Source of the DNA: an uncultured Blautia sp.
Lineage (GTDB): Bacteria > Bacillota > Clostridia > Lachnospirales > Lachnospiraceae
DNA length: 64,000 nucleotides
Direction of reading: 5' to 3'
Assembly: GCA_937900135.1 (NCBI GenBank)
Contig: CALCDJ010000056.1
Coordinates: forward strand, 1 to 64,000
The notes under the pieces were generated by a model. It was given only the letters and a program-made list of their open reading frames with translations. It had not been told where the DNA came from and made no database searches. The position numbers were made by a program, and so were the translations under genes. Below, in pieces: positions 1 to 8,296 of the stretch (its first letter is position 1; each line of letters starts with the position of its first letter).

Positions 1-49
1 CCCGTTTAAAGATACTCCATTTTCTTTTTATCAGACTTTAACTAACTGA

Positions 50-751
50 CATTGCAGTCTGAAGACCAACCAGGTAAAAAATGCCCTTCTGGTAGGTGGA
101 GGAACCATCTCCTTCTATCTGGCCAAGGCACTTCTTGCCATGAAGATTGATGTAAAGATCATTGAAAATAACAAAGCCCGCTGTGAGGAACTCAACGAGC
201 TTCTTCCAGACGCCACCATCATCAATGGTGATGGCACTGACCGCAACCTTCTCCTGGAGGAAGGCCTTCCCAATGTGGAATCCTTTGTTACTTTGACCAA
301 TCTGGATGAAGAGAACGTATTCTTATCTCTTTTTGCCAAAACGGTTTCCCAGGCCAAGCTGGTTGCCAAGGTCAACCGCTTGAATTTCAATGACATTATC
401 GACAGTCTGGATATTGGAAGTATCATTTACCCTAAATATATTACTGCGGATTTTATCCTTCAGTATGTCCGTTCCCTGCAGAACAGCATGGGAAGCAACG
501 TAGAAAACCTGTACCACATTCTGGACAATCAGGCAGAGGCTCTCGAATTTTCTGTTGTGGAAAACTGCCCTCTCATTGGCAAGACTCTTCTGGAGCTGAA
601 TCTGAAGAAAAACCTTCTGGTTGGCTGTATTTTCCGCAATGGGGAGGCTCATATTCCCCGGGGACAGGATGCGCTTCAGCCAGATGACCGCGTGATCATT
701 GTTACCACCAACAAAGGGCTCCATGATATCTGTGACATCATAGAACATTAA
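50..751 (+). pseudogene. trkA: TrkA, C-terminal half only (5' broken)
   Basis: Peripheral NAD-binding regulator of the TrkH potassium channel, acting at the inner face of the membrane. The readable frame covers about 233 codons and holds only the second RCK unit: a Rossmann start with GGGTIS at 95-112, an acidic strand end (KIIE), then the TrkA-C domain. Full TrkA is about 450 residues with two such units. The frame does not run to the window edge: a TGA sits at 47-49, and the first ATG (140) lies after the nucleotide-binding glycines, so no normal start exists. Either the gene is truncated here or the first 50 bases are an assembly end. It is followed at once by trkH, its usual partner. The family call is secure; the cause of the break is not. 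Confidence 0.85.
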
Positions 752-764
752 GGAGGCGTTGGAA

Positions 765-2204
765 ATGAATTACTCGATCATTATTTATATTCTGGGATGG
801 ATTTTAAAATTCCAGGCAGTATTCATGGCACTTCCCCTGATCACTTCTTTGATTTACCAGGAAACAGATGCTGTGTCCTTTGTGATCACCATTGTGCTGT
901 GTCTTCTTGCTGGAATCCCCATGACCTTGCGCCGTCCCAAAAATCAGGTTTTTCATACCAAGGAAGGCTTTGTTACCGTTGCGCTTAGCTGGATTGTTTT
1001 GAGTATTACAGGGGCTCTTCCCTTTTTATTCAGCGGTTCCATTACCCATCCCATTGATGCCATCTTTGAAACAGTTTCCGGTTTTACCACCACCGGAGCC
1101 AGCATTCTTTCGGATGTAGAAGCACTCTCCCATGGAATTTTATTCTGGAGAAGCTTCACTCACTGGATCGGCGGTATGGGTGTTCTGGTCTTTTTGCTCT
1201 GTCTTCTGCCCCTTACAGGGGGATACCATATGTCCCTTATGAAGGCAGAAAGCCCGGGACCTTCTGTGAGCAAGCTGGTTCCCAAGGTACGTTCCACCGC
1301 GAAGATTCTCTATGGAATTTATTTTGCTCTCACCCTTTTGGAAATTGTTTTTCTTCTGTTGGGAGATATGCCTCTGTTTGACACCTTGTGTACCGCATTC
1401 GGAACAGCTGGTACCGGTGGCTTTGGCATCAAAAATTCCAGTATAGGAGGATATAGTACCTACATTCAGGTGGTTGTCACCATCTTTATGATTCTTTTTG
1501 GAATCAACTTCAGTATTTATTATCTGATTCTTTCCAAAAAACTCATACAGGCGCTGAAAATCGAAGAACTTCGGTACTACCTTGGAATCATCCTGGTTTC
1601 CATCCTGGTGATTGCCTTTAATATCAAAGATCTGTTCGGAAACATCTGGCAGGCCTTACAGCAGTCAGCTTTCCAGGTGGCCTCCATTATCACCACAACC
1701 GGTTTTGCCACCACAGACTTCAACGCCTGGCCAGAAGTCTCCAGGATTATCCTGATCATTCTGATGTTTGTAGGCGCCTGCGCCGGAAGTACCGGAGGAG
1801 GTATTAAGGTCTCCCGTTTTATCATTCTTTTTAAGAGCATTGCCAAGGAACTGCACCTGTACATCCACCCCAATGCCGTAAAAAAGATCAAAATGGATGA
1901 AAAACCCATTCCTCATGAAGTGGTACGTTCCACCAATATCTTTATGAGTGTTTACGTACTGATTTTTGCTTTTTCCGTATTGATCATCGGATTTAATGAT
2001 TATGACCTGACCACCAACTTCACTGCCGTGGCCGCAACCCTGAACAATATCGGTCCAGGTCTGGAACTGGTAGGCCCCACTGGAAACTTCGGGCTTTTTT
2101 CACCTCTTTCCAAGTGTGTGCTGATTTTTGATATGCTGGCAGGACGACTGCAAATCTTCCCACTTCTGCTTTTGTTTGTCAAAGATACCTGGAAGAAGTT
2201 CTGA
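765..2204 (+). CDS. trkH: TrkH family potassium uptake protein
   Basis: Membrane pore subunit of the Trk/Ktr potassium uptake system, 479 residues. All four pore loops of the TrkH/KtrB family are visible with their filter glycines: TTTGAS, GTGGFG, TTTGFAT and NNIGPG, spaced among about ten hydrophobic segments. The start was set at ATG 765 because AGGAGG at 751-756 is 8 nt upstream; a TTG at 759 is too close to that site. It begins 13 nt after the trkA frame ends, so the two form one transcription unit. If trkA is truly truncated, gating control of this channel would be altered. Confidence 0.95.
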   Translation: MNYSIIIYILGWILKFQAVFMALPLITSLIYQETDAVSFVITIVLCLLAGIPMTLRRPKNQVFHTKEGFVTVALSWIVLSITGALPFLFSGSITHPIDAIFETVSGFTTTGASILSDVEALSHGILFWRSFTHWIGGMGVLVFLLCLLPLTGGYHMSLMKAESPGPSVSKLVPKVRSTAKILYGIYFALTLLEIVFLLLGDMPLFDTLCTAFGTAGTGGFGIKNSSIGGYSTYIQVVVTIFMILFGINFSIYYLILSKKLIQALKIEELRYYLGIILVSILVIAFNIKDLFGNIWQALQQSAFQVASIITTTGFATTDFNAWPEVSRIILIILMFVGACAGSTGGGIKVSRFIILFKSIAKELHLYIHPNAVKKIKMDEKPIPHEVVRSTNIFMSVYVLIFAFSVLIIGFNDYDLTTNFTAVAATLNNIGPGLELVGPTGNFGLFSPLSKCVLIFDMLAGRLQIFPLLLLFVKDTWKKF

Positions 2205-2208
2205 AAAA

Positions 2209-2354
2209 GAAAAAATTTAATTTTTTCACACTTTTTTCAAAAGGATATCACATAGTTTTCACATTCGTCTAATATAGTAGACAATGTAGAAAGCACAGAG
2301 CTTTCTAAAATTAATATTTTTCTTTTTCATACGCGCCGGTACAAAAGTACCGGC
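2209..2354. terminator. Three inverted repeats between convergent trkH and pflX
   Basis: The space between the convergent genes holds three separate dyads. An AT-rich one lies at 2209-2227. A perfect 8-bp stem, TAGAAAGC with GCTTTCTA, lies at 2287-2307 and is followed by a T-rich stretch on the plus strand. A perfect 8-bp GC-rich stem, GCCGGTAC with GTACCGGC, lies at 2335-2354. The last has no clean T run on either side. Termination for both genes is the likely role, but which dyad does it is uncertain. Confidence 0.45.
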
Positions 2355-2378
2355 CTCCTTCCATTTATGGGACTTTTT

Positions 2379-3284
2379 TCAGATTCCTTCTCCATCAAAG
2401 GAGGGGATAAAACTTTCCTTGGCGGTCTCGCCTTCCTGAAAAAATCCGTTTTGAATTCCCATCTCCAGAGCTTTGTCCAGTACCTTCTGGTACTCCCGTC
2501 TGGTCACTTTCCGATTCAGTTCCTTCCTCTCCTCCTGCTGGTATATTGGAGTAAACTGATTCATAATGCTGATATAAATATCATCTCCGTAAGTTTTATA
2601 AAGATATTCCAGAACCTTTATGGAATTTCTGGTATGTCCCGGCAGAATCAGATGACGTACCACCGTCCCTCTTTTCAGGTATCCATTCTCATGAAACACA
2701 CAGGCTCCTGTTTGTCTCACCATCTCTTTCAAAGCTTCCATGGCATATTCCGGATAATCCGGCGCTCTGGAACAGGCTTTTGCCAGTTCCGGTTCCATGT
2801 ATTTAAAATCCGGCAGATAGATATCCACATACCCTTCCAGACGGCGAATCATGTCTGCCTTTTCGTAACCGCTGGTATTGTACACAACCGGAACAGACAG
2901 GCCCTGCCCTTTGGCCAATTTAAGACTTTCTATTACATGAGGAAGATAATGGGCAGCTGTAACCAGATTAATGTTTGCTGCACCCTGTTCCTCCAATTTC
3001 AGGAAAATCTCTGCAAGATGGACTTCCGTAAGTTCCTTTCCCCAGGTTCCCAATGCAATTTCTCTGTTCTGGCAAAAACAGCATCGAAGAGAACATCCGG
3101 AAAAAAATACAGCTCCTGACCCTTTTTCTCCAGAAATGCAGGGTTCTTCCCACATATGCAAAGCGGCACGTGCAGCAAAAAGCCTGCTGTCCATGCCACA
3201 ATAACCCTTCTGTCCTTCTCTTCGATTTACCTTACATTCCCGTGGACAGAGGGTGCATGACTGGTACTCTGTTTTATCTTTCAT
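2379..3284 (-). CDS. PflX-type radical SAM protein
   Basis: A 301-residue radical S-adenosylmethionine protein of the group often labelled pyruvate formate-lyase activating enzyme homologue (COG1313, PflX). The cluster-binding CxxxCxxC is C64, C68, C71 in GCSLRCCFCQN. An extra N-terminal cysteine group (C10, C13, C17, C29) is typical of this group and could bind a second metal centre. No pyruvate formate-lyase gene lies nearby, so the target is unknown and the label activase would be a guess. It is transcribed alone, against trkH, from its own promoter; AGGAG lies 12 nt before the ATG. Confidence 0.85.
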   Translation of the reverse strand: MKDKTEYQSCTLCPRECKVNRREGQKGYCGMDSRLFAARAALHMWEEPCISGEKGSGAVFFSGCSLRCCFCQNREIALGTWGKELTEVHLAEIFLKLEEQGAANINLVTAAHYLPHVIESLKLAKGQGLSVPVVYNTSGYEKADMIRRLEGYVDIYLPDFKYMEPELAKACSRAPDYPEYAMEALKEMVRQTGACVFHENGYLKRGTVVRHLILPGHTRNSIKVLEYLYKTYGDDIYISIMNQFTPIYQQEERKELNRKVTRREYQKVLDKALEMGIQNGFFQEGETAKESFIPSFDGEGI

Positions 3285-3317
3285 AATTATAGAAATCTCC
3301 TCTGTTATTTTCCTATC

Positions 3318-3345
3318 AGTATACCATATTTTCTTTCTGTTACAA
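3318..3345 (-). promoter_or_regulatory. Probable sigma-A promoter of the pflX-like gene
   Basis: On the minus strand TTGTAA (3340-3345) and TATACT (3318-3323) are separated by 16 bp, about 35 nt upstream of the start codon. Matches are 4/6 and 5/6 to the vegetative consensus. Confidence 0.5.
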
Positions 3346-3451
3346 ACTTTGGTAAAAAAGTGCTTACAAATCTCTAAATATGGGCTAAAATAAGTTTAAA
3401 AGACAGGACTTGAATGCTTATCCATCATAAGCATCAGAAAGGAGTATCACA

Positions 3452-4831
3452 ATGAAGGAACAGGAAATCCGCCAGATGGTTCAGAAACAAAAAGCTTTTT
3501 TCCAATCTGGCGCCACTTATAAAACAGAAGTACGCATGGAGGCTCTTCGCCGTCTGAAAAAACAGATTTGTTTACACGAAAATGAAATCCATCAGGCAAT
3601 CCAAAGGGATTTGGGAAAAAGTGCTTTTGAAAGCTATATGTGTGAAACAGGTCTTGTACTCAGTGAGATTTCCTATATACTTAAGCATTTGCGCCATTTT
3701 TCCAGGGAACACCGGGTACACACCCCCCTTTCCCAGTTCCCTTCCAGAAGTTTTCAGAAACCATCGCCCAGGGGAGTTGTGCTGATCATGAGTCCCTGGA
3801 ATTATCCTTTCCTTTTGACCATGGAACCTCTGGTGGATGCCATTGCAGCAGGAAATACCGCCATCTTAAAGCCAAGCGCCTACTCCCCTGACACCAGCAG
3901 GCTCATTGTCCAGATAATCCAGGCGTGTTTTCCCCCTTCCTATGTTTCTGTGGTAGAAGGTGGACGGGAGGAAAACACCTGTCTGCTTAAGGAAGACTTT
4001 GACTATATTTTCTTTACCGGGAGCCAGCAGGTGGGAAAAGAAGTGCTCCGCCATGCAGCAGAGCATCTCACACCTGTGACCCTGGAACTGGGAGGCAAAA
4101 GTCCCTGTATCGTAGAAGCTAGCGCAGACATCAAACTGGTGGCCAGACGGATTGTATTTGGTAAATTTTTAAACTGCGGCCAGACCTGTGTGGCTCCAGA
4201 CTACCTTCTCTGTGACTTCCGGATTAAAGAAGAACTGATCCAGGCGCTAAAGTCAGAAATCCAGAAACAGTTTGGGACTCATCCTTTGAAAAATTCTGAT
4301 TATGGAAAACTGATCAGTCAGAAACATTTTGACCGGGTCACCAGTCTTCTGGACTCAGAAAAAATCATTTTTGGCGGAGCCACGGAACCAAAGACTCTTC
4401 AGATCGAACCCACGCTGATGGATGAGATAACGCTGGAAGATCCAGTGATGCAGCAGGAAATCTTCGGTCCCATCCTGCCTATCCTTACGTATTCCTCACT
4501 GGAACAAGCCATAAACATTGTAAACTCCAGACCTCATCCTCTGGCTCTTTATCTTTTTACGAAAAAAAAGTCCCTGGCAAAAAAAGTCACCCAAGCCTGT
4601 GGCTTTGGCGGAGGCTGCATCAATGACACCATCATTCATCTGGCCACCAGTGAAATGGGATTTGGCGGTTTTGGCGAGAGCGGAATGGGTTCTTATCACG
4701 GAAAAGCCGGCTTTGATACCTTTTCCCATTATAAGAGCATCGTAAACAAAAAGACCTGGCTGGATCTTCCCATGCGTTATCAACCCTATACAAAATTCCA
4801 CGAAACCCTTGTTCGATTTTTCCTGAAATAA
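3452..4831 (+). CDS. Aldehyde dehydrogenase (class 3 type)
   Basis: A 459-residue NAD(P)-dependent aldehyde dehydrogenase that oxidises aldehydes to acids. The general base lies in ELGGKSP (E212) and the catalytic thiol is C246 in GQTC. PWNYPF near 115-120 and the short total length place it with the class 3 / YwdH-like enzymes that accept fatty or aromatic aldehydes. A hydrophobic tail (LVRFFLK) could touch the membrane. It stands alone between the divergent pflX-like gene and a strong terminator, with AAAGGAG 8 nt before the ATG. The substrate cannot be told from sequence. Confidence 0.92.
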   Translation: MKEQEIRQMVQKQKAFFQSGATYKTEVRMEALRRLKKQICLHENEIHQAIQRDLGKSAFESYMCETGLVLSEISYILKHLRHFSREHRVHTPLSQFPSRSFQKPSPRGVVLIMSPWNYPFLLTMEPLVDAIAAGNTAILKPSAYSPDTSRLIVQIIQACFPPSYVSVVEGGREENTCLLKEDFDYIFFTGSQQVGKEVLRHAAEHLTPVTLELGGKSPCIVEASADIKLVARRIVFGKFLNCGQTCVAPDYLLCDFRIKEELIQALKSEIQKQFGTHPLKNSDYGKLISQKHFDRVTSLLDSEKIIFGGATEPKTLQIEPTLMDEITLEDPVMQQEIFGPILPILTYSSLEQAINIVNSRPHPLALYLFTKKKSLAKKVTQACGFGGGCINDTIIHLATSEMGFGGFGESGMGSYHGKAGFDTFSHYKSIVNKKTWLDLPMRYQPYTKFHETLVRFFLK

Positions 4832-4839
4832 CCAGATTC

Positions 4840-4879
4840 AAAAAAGCATCCTCAGAACTTCTTCCGAGAATGCTTTTTT
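4840..4879. terminator. Bidirectional terminator
   Basis: A stem with AAAAAAGCAT on one side and ATGCTTTTTT on the other, the arms extended by CTC/GAG. It has T runs in both directions, so it can end both the aldehyde dehydrogenase gene (plus) and the surface-protein cluster (minus). Confidence 0.85.
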
Positions 4880-4904
4880 CTTTTTATAACGTAGTCCTTA
4901 TCTT

Positions 4905-5990
4905 TCAAACTTTTATATGAAGGATCGGATGCAGTGGGTATACGCCATATCTCACTCCGTAGTTTCTGCTATAGCTCTTGGCTTCTGCAAACAAGGGATC
5001 ATAGACAAGTCCATTGACCTCTGCCCAGGCGTGTCCCCTTGCTGGTCCTTTGGAATCCACACAGACATAGACGTTGGTATAGCCCAGGGCTTTGGCCAGA
5101 TATGCAAAGGCTGCTCCATCCGCAAAACAGTTTCCCCCTCCCAGTTTAAAATGGTCATTGGCATAAACTGCCGGCCATCCTTTGACATTGACAAAGGATC
5201 TGCGGATCACATAAGGCTTCTTGATCACCCAGTTAAAACAGGTCTGAAGTTTCTGCGCCTTGCTCATATTTTTGCTGGTGATTTTATTTACGATTCCCTT
5301 CGCCGTCTGAAGAGTAGCAAAATCATTGGCGTCCACGGAACTCATGGGCTTTCCCCCTGGATAATAATACTTGCTTCCCTTCTGCCTTGCCTCCAGTTCT
5401 CCTTTGGCATTGAGATAATAGGTGGTGGTTTTTACCTTCACAGTACCAGTCTTCATGATTCCCTTGGAATTAAAGTAGTAATACTTTTTTCCGATTTTCT
5501 TCAGACCAGTCACACGGGCGCCATTGGTTCCAAAGTAAGACTTTCCATTTTTGAAGGTTTTCCATCCCTTATGCAGATAACCCTTGGAATTGAAATAATA
5601 AACCTTCTTGTCAATGGTTGCCAGACGATTTTTGATGATGATTCCATTCTTGTCTGTATGATAGGTTTTGCTTCCCTTTTTGAACCAGTCCTTGACGATC
5701 AGATATCCCTCTGCATCAAAGCAATAGGTGTTTTTCCCAATACTCTGAAGTCCTTTTACCGGTTTTCCAGCCTTCACATACATCTTTCTCCCATCGGGGA
5801 GCTTGTTCCAACCCTCCACCAGTGGAACCGGGGTAGGCGTTGGAATGACAGAAGGTTCCGGAGTGGGAGTTCCTGTAACCTCCGGCGCCGGTGTCACTTC
5901 TGTTGTGTCATCTGCCTGTACCACACAGACAGAGGCTGCAAGCAAAAAACAAATCGCAGCTGTAAGAAAAAATTTTTTAATATTCTTCAT
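4905..5990 (-). CDS. Secreted transglutaminase-like protein with wall-binding repeats (A)
   Basis: Exported 361-residue protein. Order: signal peptide 1-26, Pro/Thr-rich spacer 30-58, about six wall- or glucan-binding type repeats 60-212 (pattern KKYYYFNSKG), then a transglutaminase-core domain with the Cys-His-Asp triad C288 (GGNCFADG), H320 (GHAWAEV) and D331 (YDPLF). Domains of this fold act as peptidases, amidases or crosslinkers at the cell surface; which applies here is unknown. The start overlaps the SH3b gene by 14 nt, so translation is coupled. It is the last gene of the surface cluster, before a strong terminator. It resembles two other proteins of the cluster, at 10448 and 11414. 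Confidence 0.85.
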   Translation of the reverse strand: MKNIKKFFLTAAICFLLAASVCVVQADDTTEVTPAPEVTGTPTPEPSVIPTPTPVPLVEGWNKLPDGRKMYVKAGKPVKGLQSIGKNTYCFDAEGYLIVKDWFKKGSKTYHTDKNGIIIKNRLATIDKKVYYFNSKGYLHKGWKTFKNGKSYFGTNGARVTGLKKIGKKYYYFNSKGIMKTGTVKVKTTTYYLNAKGELEARQKGSKYYYPGGKPMSSVDANDFATLQTAKGIVNKITSKNMSKAQKLQTCFNWVIKKPYVIRRSFVNVKGWPAVYANDHFKLGGGNCFADGAAFAYLAKALGYTNVYVCVDSKGPARGHAWAEVNGLVYDPLFAEAKSYSRNYGVRYGVYPLHPILHIKV

Positions 5991-6867
5991 ATTTTACACT
6001 TCCATCTGAATAAGTGATCTCAAAGTATCCATGTCCACTTCCGTCACAATCATCGTATGCTACGCGGCTTACTTCATAGACTGCCGGAGCCTGCTGCTGT
6101 TGCTGCTGTGCTTGCGCCTGTGCTGCTGCGGCTGCCTCTGCTTCTGCCTGTGCCTGTGCCGCTGCGGCTGCTTCTGCTTCCGCCTTTGCTTTGAGCGCTG
6201 CATCGACACTTGCCTTATCTTCTGTGATAAAGCTGTGGAATACAAATCCCTTGTCTTCTCCTGCTTCCACCTGCATCCATCCTGGAACCATAGCAACTAC
6301 CTTACATTCCGTTCCCATCTGGATTACTTTTACAGAATCAGCTTCTGCATCGGCTTCTTTACGGATGTGTACATTGGAGGATGCATACATGGTAAGCGGC
6401 GCATCCAGTTTTTTCTCCTCTTCAGTTTCTATTGCTTCCTGCTCTTTGCCATTCTCATCTTTATATTTGATATATAAGAAACCATACTGATCGTAAATCA
6501 CAGCATCCGTTGCTTTATCCAGAGAAACGGTTTCGTATGTGTGAGTGTCACCGTTTTCCTCTGTCACCACAAGATCCGTCACCTCTTCCGGCTCCTCTTT
6601 TGTTTCTTCTTTTTTGGCTTCTTCTGCTTTTGCTTCACGTTTTACCAGCTCTGCCTTTTCAAACACACGGGTTGTCTGATTCTTTATCACAAGCTCGCCT
6701 TCTGTCAAGACCACTTTCAGATCTTCTCCTGTCTCTTCGGCAGCGGTTTCCTCTGTGGCTTCTGCTGCCGCCGGTTCCTCCGCTGCATAAAGAGCAGCAG
6801 GCGCTCCCAGCACCATAGACGCTGCCAGTGTCAGGCTTAACATGGTTTTTACTACGTTCTTCTTCAT
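5977..6867 (-). CDS. Secreted SH3b-domain protein with Ala/Gln-rich segment
   Basis: Exported 296-residue protein: signal peptide 1-29, a very acidic Glu/Lys-rich region 30-155, a bacterial SH3 domain about 159-214 (NVHIRKEADAEAD, then GWMQVEAGEDKGFV), an Ala/Glu/Gln low-complexity helix 221-259 ending in six Gln, and a short C-terminal unit rich in Tyr and acidic residues. SH3b domains commonly bind peptidoglycan stems. It overlaps the DHHW gene by 4 nt (ATGA) and the transglutaminase gene by 14 nt, so the three are made together. No enzymatic domain is seen; a scaffold or wall-anchoring role is an inference. Confidence 0.8.
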   Translation of the reverse strand: MKKNVVKTMLSLTLAASMVLGAPAALYAAEEPAAAEATEETAAEETGEDLKVVLTEGELVIKNQTTRVFEKAELVKREAKAEEAKKEETKEEPEEVTDLVVTEENGDTHTYETVSLDKATDAVIYDQYGFLYIKYKDENGKEQEAIETEEEKKLDAPLTMYASSNVHIRKEADAEADSVKVIQMGTECKVVAMVPGWMQVEAGEDKGFVFHSFITEDKASVDAALKAKAEAEAAAAAQAQAEAEAAAAAQAQAQQQQQQAPAVYEVSRVAYDDCDGSGHGYFEITYSDGSVKYEEY

Positions 6868-8282
6868 TGGGTCATTTCCTCCTTGAGTGTATTTTTATAA
6901 ATCACGTGGCAGATGCCTTCTGTTTCTGTCAGCACCTCCACCGTATTCCGTTCGGCCCCCGGAATCAGCTTCTCTGCCGGAAGCTGGAGAAAGAATCCTC
7001 GATCACAGATTTCTTCTCCGTTTTCCACGTCCTTGGGAAATGCTTCGTATATGGCTTTTCCATTGATGCGAAGATAAATCCGGGATCTGTTTTCCAGATA
7101 TTCGTCCTTCACCAAACCACTGATCTGTACATTGGGTCCCAGTGTTTTCATCTGCACCTCTTTCGCTCCATCCATTGCAGTCTCCTCAGCTTCCTGGGTA
7201 AGGGTAACCAGAGGCGCCTCCATAACCGGAGGATTCTGAGCCATATCCGGAAGGAAACGTTCTGCACGTTCCACCACTACGGTATCCGCAGCATTTACTT
7301 CCACATCCATCAACTGATAAGGAACTCCTCTGGAAAAATAAGCATTGGCATATGCATCTGCCATAAAAGGAAGAATGGCATTTCCAAAGGAATCTCTGTA
7401 CATCACCAAACTTCCTGTTTTCACCGGATTCACCGTGGTGATCCTGGGATCGAAATTGCTTTCCACTTCCCCTACATAAGCATAGGTGGTCTGCCTGTCA
7501 TAATAAATCTCTGTTTCCGGTGTCATAGCCAGGGGATACAGCATTTTGTCAAGATCCCCTTCAAAATCCACCTTTTCCTCATAAGGTTCTTCCTCATAGG
7601 GCATATGCTCTTTTTCAAGAGCTGTAAGCAGGGTATCGGCTGCCAGAGCAGCGCCCTTGTTATTCCAGTGAGAATCCCGTTCATGATAGAGGATTTCCTT
7701 CTGATCTTTTAAGGTACGGTACAGGTCGGTGTAAGCAACCCCTTCCTCTTCCAGTACAGGCTTTAATCTTGCCAGATTATTTTCCTCTGTCACTTTCTGT
7801 TGATAATAATAGGGCATATGCTCTCCGTAAAGAGAGTTCTTATTTGGCGCCACAGTAAACAGAAATTTTACCCCCTTTCCTTCCAGATACTCCTGCATCA
7901 TGGAAAGAGAATGGGCAATGTTAAACAAACTTCTGTCCGAAAGAAGATTGGTTCCCTGATAATCCTCCAGAGAATCCTTATAATAAAGCCAGTTGTCTGT
8001 TCCCTGGATCACTCCTTCTGCGGTGGAAACTCCCAGAATTTTTCCGTTTAACAAAGCATTGGCTGTCACCAGTTCATTACGGAAGGCAAAATGTTCCTGA
8101 AAATAATCCCCTGCCTGGGGCAGCCACTGGGAATTCCAGCCCTCCTCTGTGCGAAGGGAAGGAAAAGCGGCAAGTTCCCGGTTCTCTGCGGAAACCTCCG
8201 GATCTGTTACCAGCATTCCAAGAGAGGGAACCAGACAAATTGCAAAAAACAGTATGATATAAAAGATATTCCATTTTTTCAT
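6864..8282 (-). CDS. DHHW/AlgJ-like exopolymer acetylation protein
   Basis: A 472-residue membrane-anchored protein with one N-terminal segment (8-24) and an extracytoplasmic SGNH-like domain of the DHHW/AlgX-AlgJ type. Visible motifs are EHFAFRNE (63-70), DSHW (203-206, the DHHW signature with Ser in second place) and an RDSFGNA Ser motif near 290. Such proteins receive acyl groups from an MBOAT partner and pass them to a polysaccharide outside the cell. The MBOAT gene lies directly upstream, 14 nt away, which supports that pairing. The polymer modified is unknown. Confidence 0.85.
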   Translation of the reverse strand: MKKWNIFYIILFFAICLVPSLGMLVTDPEVSAENRELAAFPSLRTEEGWNSQWLPQAGDYFQEHFAFRNELVTANALLNGKILGVSTAEGVIQGTDNWLYYKDSLEDYQGTNLLSDRSLFNIAHSLSMMQEYLEGKGVKFLFTVAPNKNSLYGEHMPYYYQQKVTEENNLARLKPVLEEEGVAYTDLYRTLKDQKEILYHERDSHWNNKGAALAADTLLTALEKEHMPYEEEPYEEKVDFEGDLDKMLYPLAMTPETEIYYDRQTTYAYVGEVESNFDPRITTVNPVKTGSLVMYRDSFGNAILPFMADAYANAYFSRGVPYQLMDVEVNAADTVVVERAERFLPDMAQNPPVMEAPLVTLTQEAEETAMDGAKEVQMKTLGPNVQISGLVKDEYLENRSRIYLRINGKAIYEAFPKDVENGEEICDRGFFLQLPAEKLIPGAERNTVEVLTETEGICHVIYKNTLKEEMTQ

Positions 8283-8296
8283 CCTGCAAGCCCTCC

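Noticed and set aside
2367..3119. Open frame of 250 codons on the plus strand
   Set aside because: It is the mirror of the radical SAM gene, which has the Cys motifs, promoter and ribosome-binding site.
4917..6017. Open frame of 366 codons on the plus strand
   Set aside because: It is antisense to the transglutaminase A gene, has no ribosome-binding site and no family features; the minus-strand frame has a signal peptide and catalytic triad.
6090..6210. Repetitive GCTGCNGCCTCTGC stretch
   Set aside because: It encodes the Ala/Glu/Gln-rich helix of the SH3b protein; low-complexity coding sequence, not a DNA repeat element or CRISPR.
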